21,627 bases of DNA from Cyanobacteria bacterium M_surface_7_m2_037 (GCA_016882585.1 VGPP01000012.1:1-21627); one strand, 5' to 3'; shown: positions 1 to 6,939, counted from the first letter of the stretch. Program-made: numbers and translations. Notes: generated from the sequence alone by a model not told the origin.

Positions 1-960
1 GACCGGATGAACAAGTACGGCCGTCCCCTGCTGGGTTGCACCATCAAGCCGAAGCTCGGCCTGAGCGGTAAGAACTACGGCCGTGTGGTGTACGAGTGCC
101 TCCGCGGCGGTCTCGACTTCACCAAGGACGACGAGAACATCAACTCGCAGCCCTTCCAGCGTTGGCAGAACCGTTTCGAGTTCGTTGCTGAAGCTGTGAA
201 GCTCGCCGAACAGGAAACCGGCGAAAAGAAAGGTCACTACCTCAACTGCACGGCAGCGACCCCCGAGGAGATGTATGAGCGCGCCGAGTTCGCTAAGGAA
301 CTGGGCCAGCCCATCATCATGCACGACTACATCACCGGTGGCTTCACCGCCAACACCGGTCTGGCGAAGTGGTGCCGCAAGAACGGCATGCTCCTGCATA
401 TCCACCGCGCCATGCACGCGGTGATCGACCGTCACCCCAAGCACGGCATCCACTTCCGTGTGCTGGCCAAGTGCCTGCGCCTCTCCGGTGGTGACCAGCT
501 GCACACCGGCACCGTGGTGGGCAAGCTCGAGGGCGACCGTCAGTCGACCCTGGGCTACATCGATCAGCTGCGTGAATCCTTCGTTCCCGAAGATCGCAGC
601 CGCGGTAACTTCTTCGACCAGGATTGGGGCTCGATGGGCGGCGTGTTCGCCGTGGCCTCCGGCGGTATCCACGTGTGGCACATGCCCGCACTGGTGAGCA
701 TCTTCGGCGACGATTCCGTGCTCCAGTTCGGTGGTGGTACCCACGGTCACCCCTGGGGTTCCGCTGCTGGTGCTGCTGCTAACCGTGTGGCTCTCGAAGC
801 CTGCGTGAAGGCCCGCAACGCCGGTCGCGAAATCGAGCGCGAAGGCCGCGACATCCTGATGGAAGCCGCGAAGCACAGCCCCGAGCTGGCCATCGCTCTC
901 GAGACCTGGAAGGAAATCAAGTTCGAGTTCGACACCGTCGACAAGCTCGACGTCAACTGA
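1..960 (+). CDS. cbbL: Rubisco large subunit, form IA (5'-truncated by the window)
   Basis: Ribulose-1,5-bisphosphate carboxylase/oxygenase large subunit, the CO2-fixing enzyme packed inside the carboxysome. The frame is open from base 1, and the first residues (DRMNKYGRP) match the interior of the protein, so about 158 N-terminal residues lie upstream; the ATG at 7 is internal. Visible active-site elements, in spinach numbering, are TIKPKLGL with catalytic K175 (bases 46-48), the KDDEN motif with carbamylated K201 (124-126), HIHRAMH with H294, loop 6 GTVVGKLEG with K334 (523-525) and SGGIH with S379. Spacing between K175, K201 and K334 is exactly that of the family. The C-terminus ends DKLDVN. 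Form IA is inferred from the linked cbbS, csoS2 and csoS3. It is the first gene in the window of the carboxysome operon, followed by cbbS after 81 nt. Confidence 0.98.
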   Translation, partial: DRMNKYGRPLLGCTIKPKLGLSGKNYGRVVYECLRGGLDFTKDDENINSQPFQRWQNRFEFVAEAVKLAEQETGEKKGHYLNCTAATPEEMYERAEFAKELGQPIIMHDYITGGFTANTGLAKWCRKNGMLLHIHRAMHAVIDRHPKHGIHFRVLAKCLRLSGGDQLHTGTVVGKLEGDRQSTLGYIDQLRESFVPEDRSRGNFFDQDWGSMGGVFAVASGGIHVWHMPALVSIFGDDSVLQFGGGTHGHPWGSAAGAAANRVALEACVKARNAGREIEREGRDILMEAAKHSPELAIALETWKEIKFEFDTVDKLDVN

Positions 961-1041
961 GCCCAGCGCTAACGGGATTTGGGAAACACCTTCGGGTTGT
1001 TTCCCTCCCAAGCATTCATTCCATCCATCTCAAGGAACCCC

Positions 1042-1383
1042 ATGCCTTTCAAGAGCACCGTGGGTGACTACCAAACAGTCGCCACCCTGGAGACCTTCGG
1101 CTTCCTCCCGCCGATGACCCAGGACGAGATCTACGACCAGATCGCGTACATCATTGCCCAGGGTTGGAGCCCGCTCGTTGAGCACGTCCACCCCAGCCGC
1201 TCCATGGCCACCTACTGGTCCTACTGGAAGCTGCCCTTCTTCGGTGAGAAGGATCTCAGCGTGATCGTGAACGAGCTCGAAGCTTGCCACCGCGCTTACC
1301 CCGACCACCACGTGCGCCTCGTGGGCTACGACGCCTACACCCAAAGCCAAGGCGCTTGCTTCGTGGTGTTCGAAGGCCGCTGA
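1042..1383 (+). CDS. cbbS: Rubisco small subunit
   Basis: Small subunit that caps the L8S8 Rubisco holoenzyme. The protein is 113 aa, the normal length for carboxysomal small subunits. It begins MPFKSTVGDYQT and contains the family segments ETFGFLPPMT, GWSPLVEH and YWSYWKLPFFGE, with RLVGYDAYTQSQG near the end. The ATG at 1042 is chosen because AAGGA lies 5 nt upstream (1032-1036) and the product starts like known homologues; the frame is open further upstream through a TTG at 979, but that extension has no family resemblance. It is co-transcribed with cbbL. A strong stem-loop 19 nt after the stop (1403-1428) may protect the cbbLS message or limit read-through into csoS2. Confidence 0.98.
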   Translation: MPFKSTVGDYQTVATLETFGFLPPMTQDEIYDQIAYIIAQGWSPLVEHVHPSRSMATYWSYWKLPFFGEKDLSVIVNELEACHRAYPDHHVRLVGYDAYTQSQGACFVVFEGR

Positions 1384-1402
1384 TTCAGCACCTTCTTGAG
1401 TT

Positions 1403-1428
1403 GTGGTCCCGGTTCAAATCGGGACCAC
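1403..1428 (+). terminator. GC-rich stem-loop after cbbS, probable attenuator or mRNA 3'-end stabiliser
   Basis: Perfect 9-bp inverted repeat: GTGGTCCCG (1403-1411) pairs with CGGGACCAC (1420-1428) around the 8-nt loop GTTCAAAT. A pyrimidine-rich tract (TCTTACTTCTCT, 1429-1440) follows but has no long T run, so it looks like a partial terminator. Its place between the very highly expressed cbbLS and the scaffold gene csoS2 suits partial termination or RNA processing that gives more Rubisco than CsoS2 message. The structure is read directly; the role is inferred. Confidence 0.6.
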
Positions 1429-1444
1429 TCTTACTTCTCTATTT

Positions 1445-1480
1445 CTGAGAATCAGATCGCAGGATCTGCGCTGTTCTCAG
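1445..1480 (+). promoter_or_regulatory. Second stem-loop in the cbbS-csoS2 spacer
   Basis: Outer stem CTGAGAA (1445-1451) pairs with TTCTCAG (1474-1480). Inside it two alternative stems are possible: CAGATC/GATCTG (1453-1458 with 1463-1468, loop GCAG) or CGCAG/CTGCG (1458-1462 with 1466-1470, loop GAT). The two inner stems exclude each other, as a switch would, but nothing in the sequence proves switching. No poly-T tract follows, so it is not a standard terminator. Confidence 0.45.
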
Positions 1481-1534
1481 CTCTCCCACAACGCTGGGGC
1501 GTGATTTCACGTACAGTCCCATGTGTTGTGAGAG
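1481..1534 (+). promoter_or_regulatory. Third long-range stem with an inner dyad, upstream of csoS2
   Basis: CACAACGC (1487-1494) pairs with GTGTTGTG (1523-1530), including one G-U pair. The helix continues as CTCT (1481-1484) with AGAG (1531-1534) across a 2-nt bulge (1485-1486). The enclosed region holds a 12-nt dyad CGTGATTTCACG (1500-1511) that is better read as a possible protein-binding half-site pair than as a hairpin, since its loop is only 2 nt. The rest of the spacer to the csoS2 start (1535-1562) shows no clear promoter; TTGTGA at 1526 with CATACG at 1547 is a weak match at 15-bp spacing. Confidence 0.35.
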
Positions 1535-1562
1535 TTCCAGTCATTCCATACGCCGGGCGGAC

Positions 1563-3911
1563 ATGGCCACCAAATCAAGTCGCGAAGCAGCACTGGAGCG
1601 CCGTAAGGCCCTCACGGAAGGCGGCAAGCAAGCCGCCGTGCGCCAGAGCGCCGGTGGTGGCCGCACCCGCACCGCTGCGGATGCCCGCCCAACCCGCACC
1701 AACGCGGCCAAGCCAGCCCCGGCAGCGCCGCAAGCTGCCGCTGCTGCCGCACCCAGCCGCAGCCTCAGCGTCGGTGCACCGGTGCGCAGCGGCTCCGCCA
1801 AGCGCGTGAGCAACCCCAGCCGCGATCTGGTACTGGCGCGGCGTGAAGCCCTCAGCCGCGGCGGCAAGCGCGCTGCGCAATCGAAAGACCGCACCCGCAC
1901 CGATGTGGCGAAGGAAGCTCCGAAGGTGACGGCCGCCCCCGCGGCGACAGAGCACAAGTGCAAGTGCCACGAAACCACCCATGAGAGCGGCAGCCGTCAG
2001 CGCGAGACGTCCGCCATCCTGTCGCTGAACAGCAGCCGTAGCTCGGCAGCGTCCAGCAGCAACCGCCCTGCCACCCGCAAGGCATCCGCCCAGCACAACC
2101 CCAGCCGTGCCCTGGTGCTGGCCCGCCGTGAAGCGCTCTCGAAGCGTGGCAAATCCGCCAGCGGCACCAGCAAGAGCGGCCCCGCAGCCGTGGCCCGTCA
2201 GATCAATCCCGATCTCACCGCCCGCGAGCTGTCGCAGAAAGTTCGGGAACTGAAAAGCAAAACCGGCTCAGCCGGCACCTCCCGCAACAGCGGCACCCGC
2301 CCCAGTGGCCCCAACCGCCATGGCGCCAAGCAGTCGGCTGAAGCCTCGCTGAAGGTGGGCGTCAGCCAGACCCTCTCCGGCCAAACCGTGACCGGCACCC
2401 AGGCCAACCGGTCGGTGAAAACCACCGGCAACGAGGCCGCCACCTGCCGCACGATCACCGGCACCGAATACCTCGGTGCTGAAGTGTTCCAAACCTTCTG
2501 CGGCACGCAGCCTGCAGCGCCTGTTCAGCCCGCCAAGGTGCGCGTCACAGCCACCAGCCATGGCAACCGGGTCACCGGCAACGAAGTGGGCCGCAGCGAG
2601 AAGGTCACCGGGGATGAGCCCGGCACCTGCAAAACAGTGACCGGCACCGAATACATCTCGGCCAACCAGTCCGCGGCGTACTGCGGTGATATGAACCCCT
2701 CGGTTCGCAAAGTGGGCCGCAGCCAAACCCTCGGCGGTCAGGCCGTGAGCGGTGTGATGGTGGGCCGCAGCGAGCGGGTCACCGGCGATGAGCCCGGTTC
2801 GGGCCGTCAGCTCACCGGCGATCAATACCTCGGCGCAGAAGCACCCGCCGCTGGTCGTGCACCGGCCAAGGTGAACAGCTTCAACACCCTGCGTGGCACC
2901 GGCATCACCGGCACCGCCGTGGGTCGCAGCGAGCGCGTGACCGGCGATGAGCCCGGCAGCTGCCGCAATGTGACCGGCGATGAATACATCGGCAGCCAGC
3001 AGTTCGAAGGCTTCTGCGGCAGCCGCCCCGCCCCTGAAGCCCCCAAGGTGGGGTTCAGCGTCACCAACCGCAACCAGGTGGTGAGCGGAACCCGCACCGG
3101 CCGCTCCGAGCGGGTCACCGGCGATGAGCCCGGCACCTGCAAGGTGGTCACCGGCACTCCTTATGCCGGTCTCGAGCAGGCGGGCGACTTCTGCAACGCC
3201 CAGGCTGTGCGTGCCACCCGCGAGCGCACTGCGGTACGGAACTCCAACCGCATGACCGGCATTCAGCCAGGAATCGGCGGTGTGATGACAGGCGCCGAGC
3301 GCGGTGCCTGTGAAGAAGTCACCGGTACGCCCTACGTGGGTGCCGATCAACAGGCTGCTGCCTGCGGCACCGCCCCTGGCAACGATGCCGATTTCCCCCA
3401 GCCGCTGAATCAGGCCGCCTGGCAGCAGTTCAGTGTTCAATCACCCGCTCGCGCCGCTCAGGTGGAGCGTGAGCGCACCGGTGCCGTCACCGGCAGCACC
3501 TATGAGCAAGGCGGGAGAATCACCGGCCCTTTTGACATGGCCGGTGGCAAGGTCACCGGAACCGAGCAGTTCCGCTTCGATCGCCGCTCCAGCCAGCGTC
3601 TGGCCGTTGCCGCTGCCGCCGCTCCCGTGAGCATGGATGAGGATCTGCGCCCCGCCTCCCGGGTGACTGGTGAAGGTTCAGGCACCAAGATCACCGGCGA
3701 TGACTGGGATCGTGGCGAACGCGTGACCGGCACCGAAGGCAGCTCAGCTCGCCGCCGCAACCCCACCCGTGTGGGTCCGATGAGCGCCATGCCCGGCCAG
3801 CAGAACAAGCGCAACCAGGACGTTCCCCCTCCCAACAGCAAGATCACCGGTTCCAGCGGCAGCACCGATCAGGGTTCCCTGATCACGGTGTCCGGCGGCG
3901 CCCGCGGCTGA
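1563..3911 (+). CDS. csoS2: Carboxysome assembly scaffold protein CsoS2
   Basis: Intrinsically disordered scaffold that bridges Rubisco to the alpha-carboxysome shell; 782 aa. The N-terminal region carries basic Rubisco-binding repeats at about residues 5-24, 84-105 and 179-199 (xxSRxxxLxRREALSxxGKxA) and a divergent one at 215-235. The middle region has six repeats starting at about 264, 325, 383, 436, 495 and 556, each built from VxG/VTGDEPG/VTGTxY motifs, most with a Cys after PGT/PGS and a second in FCG. The C-terminal region (603-782) contains further ITG/VTG motifs and the shell-anchoring tail (NSKITGSSGS to the end). The ATG at 1563 is preferred over 1521 because MATKSSREAALERRKAL begins repeat 1 and is the usual start; its ribosome site (GGGCGGA, 1555-1561) is poor. 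Some relatives make a short form by -1 frameshifting; I could not identify a slippery site here. Confidence 0.97.
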   Translation: MATKSSREAALERRKALTEGGKQAAVRQSAGGGRTRTAADARPTRTNAAKPAPAAPQAAAAAAPSRSLSVGAPVRSGSAKRVSNPSRDLVLARREALSRGGKRAAQSKDRTRTDVAKEAPKVTAAPAATEHKCKCHETTHESGSRQRETSAILSLNSSRSSAASSSNRPATRKASAQHNPSRALVLARREALSKRGKSASGTSKSGPAAVARQINPDLTARELSQKVRELKSKTGSAGTSRNSGTRPSGPNRHGAKQSAEASLKVGVSQTLSGQTVTGTQANRSVKTTGNEAATCRTITGTEYLGAEVFQTFCGTQPAAPVQPAKVRVTATSHGNRVTGNEVGRSEKVTGDEPGTCKTVTGTEYISANQSAAYCGDMNPSVRKVGRSQTLGGQAVSGVMVGRSERVTGDEPGSGRQLTGDQYLGAEAPAAGRAPAKVNSFNTLRGTGITGTAVGRSERVTGDEPGSCRNVTGDEYIGSQQFEGFCGSRPAPEAPKVGFSVTNRNQVVSGTRTGRSERVTGDEPGTCKVVTGTPYAGLEQAGDFCNAQAVRATRERTAVRNSNRMTGIQPGIGGVMTGAERGACEEVTGTPYVGADQQAAACGTAPGNDADFPQPLNQAAWQQFSVQSPARAAQVERERTGAVTGSTYEQGGRITGPFDMAGGKVTGTEQFRFDRRSSQRLAVAAAAAPVSMDEDLRPASRVTGEGSGTKITGDDWDRGERVTGTEGSSARRRNPTRVGPMSAMPGQQNKRNQDVPPPNSKITGSSGSTDQGSLITVSGGARG
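1575..2267 (+). repeat. CsoS2 N-terminal Rubisco-binding repeats (3 good, 1 divergent)
   Basis: Protein-level repeats in csoS2. Copy 1 is SREAALERRKALTEGGKQA; copies 2 and 3 share NPSR-LVLARREALS followed by a Gly-Lys stretch, starting at bases 1812 and 2097; copy 4 (from 2205, NPDLTARELSQKVRELKSK) keeps the amphipathic helix but not the RREAL core. In studied alpha-carboxysomes these helices bind the Rubisco L/S interface. The linkers are rich in Ala, Pro, Ser, Arg and Thr. Confidence 0.85.
2352..3368 (+). repeat. CsoS2 middle-region repeats M1-M6
   Basis: Six tandem copies of a roughly 50-residue module with 8-12 residue linkers, starting at bases 2352, 2535, 2709, 2868, 3045 and 3228. Each carries three VTG/ITG-type turns. 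M1, M2, M4, M5 and M6 have a Cys pair about 30-37 residues apart; M3 (2709 to about 2846) has neither. The most conserved block, GRSERVTGDEPG, is almost identical at DNA level in M3, M4 and M5, suggesting recent internal duplication or gene conversion. Confidence 0.9.
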
Positions 3912-3924
3912 AGGAGCAACCGAG

Positions 3925-5637
3925 ATGCGTCGGAGAAACGCCAACAACGAGCGGGCCATGAGCCCCACGGCTCCCCGACGCCGCTTCGGCAGTAACGGGA
4001 GTGCAGCCGCTCAAGAGCAACCGCTCGCCGAGCTCAATCCCAGCTCTTCGCTAAGCAAGGTGTTGCGCCAGCGCGAACTGGCCAACGCGGCCCGGGTGGG
4101 GAATTCCCGCAGCAGCCGCATGGCCGCAGCAACAACCACAACCACCCCGGCCACCAGCAACAGCTCGCCTCGGCGTGTACGCCCTGTGGCCACCCAGGTG
4201 GTGATCAAGCCGGCCCAACGGGCCTTCGGCGGGTTGCATCCCCTGAGCAATGGCCAGGCCAATGCAGCCCTGCGCGCCTATGAGGAGCGCACCCTGGGTG
4301 CCTTTGACCGCGTGGTGCCTGTGCTGAAGCGGATCTCCGCTCTGCAGCACGAACCGGATTTCATCGCTCAGGCCCAGCGCCTCGCCCAGGCTGAACTCGG
4401 CCATGAGCTGCCCCAGCCGGTGCTGGAAACCGCCTGGACCAGCCAACTCGACATGCGCACCTTGTTTGCGTGGTGCGTGTTTGAGGCCTACGAGCAGACC
4501 AGCCTCGCCTTCTTTAACGACGATCCTCTGGCGGCCCAGGCCGGCAGCGCGGATGCGGAAGCCTTCAATGCCTTCCTCCTCGAGTGCGGCTTCCATCTGC
4601 TCGACATCACGCCCTGCGCCGATGGCCGGCTCGCCCACGCCATCGCCTACGCGCTGCGGCTGCCCTTCAGCTCCGTGCGTCGCCGCTCCCACGCGGGCGC
4701 GATGTTTGATGTGGAGAACACGGTGGATCGCTGGGTGAAAACCGAGCACCGCCGCTACCGCGAAAGCCTGCCCAACCCTGCCCACAGCGACACCCGCTAC
4801 CTCAAGGTGGTGGTGTATCACTTCAGTTCCAAAGATCCCTGCCACGAAGGCTGCGCCGCCCACGGCAGCGATGACAAAGCCGCCGCCGCGCAGGGCCTGC
4901 AACGCCTCAAGGATTTCCAGCAGGCCGTTGAAAACAGCTTCTGCTGCGGTGCCTCCGTGGATCTGCTGCTGGTGGGCATGGACACCGACACCGACGCGAT
5001 CCGGGTGCATGTGCCGGGCCGCGATGGCACCACCAACCTCGAGCAATGGCTCGATGCCCAAACGGTTTACGACGCAACCCGCAGCCTTACGGCCGACCAG
5101 GCTCGCAGCCGCATCGTGGAGTTGGTGGAAGACGCCGCTGCCGCCTCACCGGAGGCCGGCATGGTGCAGCTGATCGCACGCCTGATCGAGCACAACCTCT
5201 CCCAAATCGACTACGTGCGCCAGTACCACGGCGGGAGCTACAGCGATTTCGGCCATGCCGAGCGCTTCATCGGGGTGGGTATCGGCTTCAAGGAGGTGCA
5301 CCTGCGCAACCTCACCTATTTCGCCTATATGGACACGGTGGAAGAGGGTGCTCCCGATCTCGATGTGGGCGTGAAGATCTTCAAGGGTCTGAATGTGTCG
5401 CGCGGGCTGCCGATTCCGGTAGTGCTGCGCTTCGACTACCACGGCGCCGTTCCCGGTGCCCGCGAGCGGGCCATCACCCACTGCGAACGGGTGAAGAGCG
5501 CGATCGAGGCGCGCTACAGCGACCTCTGCGCCCAGGGGCTCCTTCACACGTTGCTCACCGTGCGCGACCGCGACCGGCACGTGCCGGCCGAAACCGTAAG
5601 TTCCTCAATCACGTTCAACACCGGAGGGGGGCACTGA
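3925..5637 (+). CDS. csoS3: Carboxysomal carbonic anhydrase CsoSCA (epsilon/beta-like class)
   Basis: Converts bicarbonate to CO2 inside the carboxysome next to Rubisco; 570 aa. Residues 1 to about 85 are Ser/Ala/Thr/Arg-rich and probably disordered; in a studied homologue this part binds Rubisco. The catalytic domain holds the expected zinc site: C231 in the C-A-D-G-R motif (giving the D233/R235 pair), H299 in VVYHFSS and C310 in EGCAAHG. These fit the Cys173/His242/Cys253 set of the Halothiobacillus enzyme; the His-to-Cys spacing of 11 is identical and the first spacing differs by one. A C-terminal, symmetry-related domain lacking the metal site follows. AAGGAG (3911-3916) overlaps the csoS2 stop and lies 8 nt before the ATG, so translation looks coupled. 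A Cyanobium homologue is reported to be activated by RuBP; whether this one is cannot be seen. Confidence 0.96.
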   Translation: MRRRNANNERAMSPTAPRRRFGSNGSAAAQEQPLAELNPSSSLSKVLRQRELANAARVGNSRSSRMAAATTTTTPATSNSSPRRVRPVATQVVIKPAQRAFGGLHPLSNGQANAALRAYEERTLGAFDRVVPVLKRISALQHEPDFIAQAQRLAQAELGHELPQPVLETAWTSQLDMRTLFAWCVFEAYEQTSLAFFNDDPLAAQAGSADAEAFNAFLLECGFHLLDITPCADGRLAHAIAYALRLPFSSVRRRSHAGAMFDVENTVDRWVKTEHRRYRESLPNPAHSDTRYLKVVVYHFSSKDPCHEGCAAHGSDDKAAAAQGLQRLKDFQQAVENSFCCGASVDLLLVGMDTDTDAIRVHVPGRDGTTNLEQWLDAQTVYDATRSLTADQARSRIVELVEDAAAASPEAGMVQLIARLIEHNLSQIDYVRQYHGGSYSDFGHAERFIGVGIGFKEVHLRNLTYFAYMDTVEEGAPDLDVGVKIFKGLNVSRGLPIPVVLRFDYHGAVPGARERAITHCERVKSAIEARYSDLCAQGLLHTLLTVRDRDRHVPAETVSSSITFNTGGGH

Positions 5638-5638
5638 G

Positions 5639-5953
5639 ATGTTGATCTGCAAGGTGGTGAAGCCGTTGGTGTCCACCAACCGCATCGCCGATTTCCAGCA
5701 CAAACACCTGCAGGTGGTGCTCGATGGCAGCACCCAGAAGGTGGCCGTGGATGCCGTTGGGGCGATCCCCGGCGATTGGGTGATCTGTGTGGGCAGCTCC
5801 GCCGCCCGTGAAGCTGCCGGCAGCAAGTCGTATCCCAGCGATCTCACGATCGTGGGGATCATCGACCACTGGGATCCAGACGCCGCCAAAGAAATGGCCG
5901 CCGGCAAGCCCGCTAACCCGGCTGCACCCAGCGGCAGTGGGGGTGCCAAGTAA
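5639..5953 (+). CDS. csoS4A: Carboxysome vertex pentamer protein CsoS4A
   Basis: Bacterial microcompartment vertex protein of the EutN/CcmL family that closes the twelve corners of the shell; 104 aa. It starts MLICKVVKPLVSTNR and has the family segments DAVGAIPGDWV, GSSAAR and the end motif DLTIVGIIDHWDPD. A Pro/Ala/Gly-rich tail of about 20 residues follows the fold. It begins 1 nt after the csoS3 stop, with a long purine Shine-Dalgarno run (GGAGGGGGG, 5623-5631), and its stop overlaps the next start, so the two pentamer genes are translationally coupled. It is distinguished from csoS4B by order and by the tail. Confidence 0.96.
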   Translation: MLICKVVKPLVSTNRIADFQHKHLQVVLDGSTQKVAVDAVGAIPGDWVICVGSSAAREAAGSKSYPSDLTIVGIIDHWDPDAAKEMAAGKPANPAAPSGSGGAK

Positions 5954-6204
5954 TGGAGATCATGCAGGTGATGGGGTCTCTGGTCTGCACCAACCGTGTG
6001 GAGGGCTTCGCCCACCAAAACCTGCGCATCCTGCGCACCCCCAAAGGCAAGCTCAGCGTCGCCTGCGACCCCGTGGGTGCCTCCCCCGGTAACTGGGTGT
6101 TCACCGCCAGCGGCTCCGCCGCGCGGCATGCCACCGGCAATGCCGACCTGTTCACCGATCTGACGATCGGCGGCATCATCGATCACTGGTCGCCCGACGG
6201 CTAA
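5953..6204 (+). CDS. csoS4B: Carboxysome vertex pentamer protein CsoS4B
   Basis: Second EutN/CcmL-family vertex protein, 83 aa, paralogous to the preceding gene. Shared signatures are LVCTNRVEGF, DPVGASPGNWV, SGSAAR and DLTIGGIIDHWSPDG. The start overlaps the csoS4A stop by 1 nt (TAATG), with GGGGGTG 8-15 nt upstream; an in-frame ATG at 5962 is possible but would remove the conserved MEI start. It lacks the C-terminal tail of CsoS4A. In alpha-carboxysomes both paralogues contribute to pentamers at the vertices. Confidence 0.96.
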   Translation: MEIMQVMGSLVCTNRVEGFAHQNLRILRTPKGKLSVACDPVGASPGNWVFTASGSAARHATGNADLFTDLTIGGIIDHWSPDG

Positions 6205-6221
6205 GGAACCGCCTCGTTCCT
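6204..6221 (+). promoter_or_regulatory. Short hairpin just after csoS4B
   Basis: AGGAAC (6204-6209) pairs with GTTCCT (6216-6221) around the loop CGCCTC, starting at the csoS4B stop codon. There is no T tract, so it is not a convincing terminator. It opens the 93-nt spacer (6205-6297) before csoS1E, which otherwise shows no Shine-Dalgarno sequence and no clear promoter; a small dyad GGGCACTGCCC sits at 6278-6288. Confidence 0.3.
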
Positions 6222-6297
6222 CCCGCGGCCGTTTTCCGAGCGCCACGGGTCCACTCCGTCTCACCGCGACCGTTCACGGGCACTGCCCATCACCGCC

Positions 6298-6939
6298 ATG
6301 GCCACTCCCAGATCCCGAGCCACCTCCACCTCGGCCTCCGGTAAGCCGGCAGCTGCCAAACCAGCTGCCGCCGCGACCACGCCGGTGACGGCCATCCCAG
6401 CGCCGGCCTCCACCCCCGCGCCCGCCGCTCAGCCTGCGGCAGCCGCCACCAAGGCGGTGACCGTGACCGCCCAAACCGTTGCCAGCACGGCCGTGGCCGC
6501 CAAAGCCGCGACCAGCACCCGCTCCTCAACCCCCGCGAGGACGGCCGCCAGCAAGCCAGCCGCCACCGGTGGTGGTTCCAGCTCCGGCGGTGCCGGCAAC
6601 AACCGTTCGAAATCCTCCAGCAGCCTCTCCCCCATGGCCTCCTCCGTTCAGGGCATCGCCCTCGGCATGATCGAAACCCGCGGTCTGGTGCCGGCCATCG
6701 AGGCTGCTGACGCCATGACCAAGGCCGCCGAAGTGAGCCTGATCGCCCGTGAATTCGTGGGTGGCGGCTACGTGACCGTGATGGTGCGCGGCGAAACCGG
6801 TGCTGTGAACGCCGCCGTGCGCGCCGGCGCTGACGCCTGCGAGCGTGTGGGCGACGGTCTGGTGGCTGCTCACATCATTGCCCGCCCCCACAGCGAAGTG
6901 GAGCCCGCCCTGGCTAGCTCCAACAACCGCCGCGCCTGA
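6298..6939 (+). CDS. csoS1E: BMC-domain shell protein with long Ala/Pro-rich N-terminal extension (CsoS1E type)
   Basis: Hexameric shell facet protein, 213 aa. The single BMC domain occupies about residues 113-203 (GIALGMIETRGLVPAIEAAD, then GGGYVTVMVRGETGAV and DGLVAAHIIARPHSEVEP) and is very close to CsoS1A-type hexamers, including the glycine-rich pore loop FVGGGY. Residues 1 to about 112 are low-complexity Ala/Pro/Thr/Ser with basic residues (RSRATS at the start, NNRSKSSSS near the junction), so probably disordered and positively charged. This matches the CsoS1E shell protein reported from some alpha-cyanobacteria. The ATG at 6298 has no visible Shine-Dalgarno; a shorter product from the ATG at 6634 would be an ordinary BMC protein. 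The gene ends in a 1-nt overlap with the ferritin-like gene. Confidence 0.85.
   Translation: MATPRSRATSTSASGKPAAAKPAAAATTPVTAIPAPASTPAPAAQPAAAATKAVTVTAQTVASTAVAAKAATSTRSSTPARTAASKPAATGGGSSSGGAGNNRSKSSSSLSPMASSVQGIALGMIETRGLVPAIEAADAMTKAAEVSLIAREFVGGGYVTVMVRGETGAVNAAVRAGADACERVGDGLVAAHIIARPHSEVEPALASSNNRRA

Noticed and set aside
1408..1428. GGTTCAAATC looks like the T-arm of a tRNA, raising a tRNA remnant or attachment site
   Set aside because: The pairing register is off by one for a T-arm (after G1412-C1420 the next pair would be G1411-G1421), and no acceptor, D-arm or anticodon arm lies upstream, where cbbS ends at 1383. The longer 9-bp hairpin explains it better.
1521..1562. Upstream ATG at 1521 as the csoS2 start
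   Set aside because: It would add 14 residues (MCCESSSHSIRRAD) unlike CsoS2 homologues and overlap the third stem; the ATG at 1563 gives the standard start.
2268..3440. Long open frame on the minus strand across csoS2 (390 codons), and similar antisense frames over csoS3, ndhF4, chpX and others
   Set aside because: They are opposite strongly recognised genes, have repeat-derived or biased composition typical of GC-rich antisense frames, and resemble no protein family.
1563..3911. Programmed frameshift site making a short CsoS2 form
   Set aside because: Known in Halothiobacillus, but I found no convincing slippery heptamer with a following stem at the expected place; the long form alone is supported.
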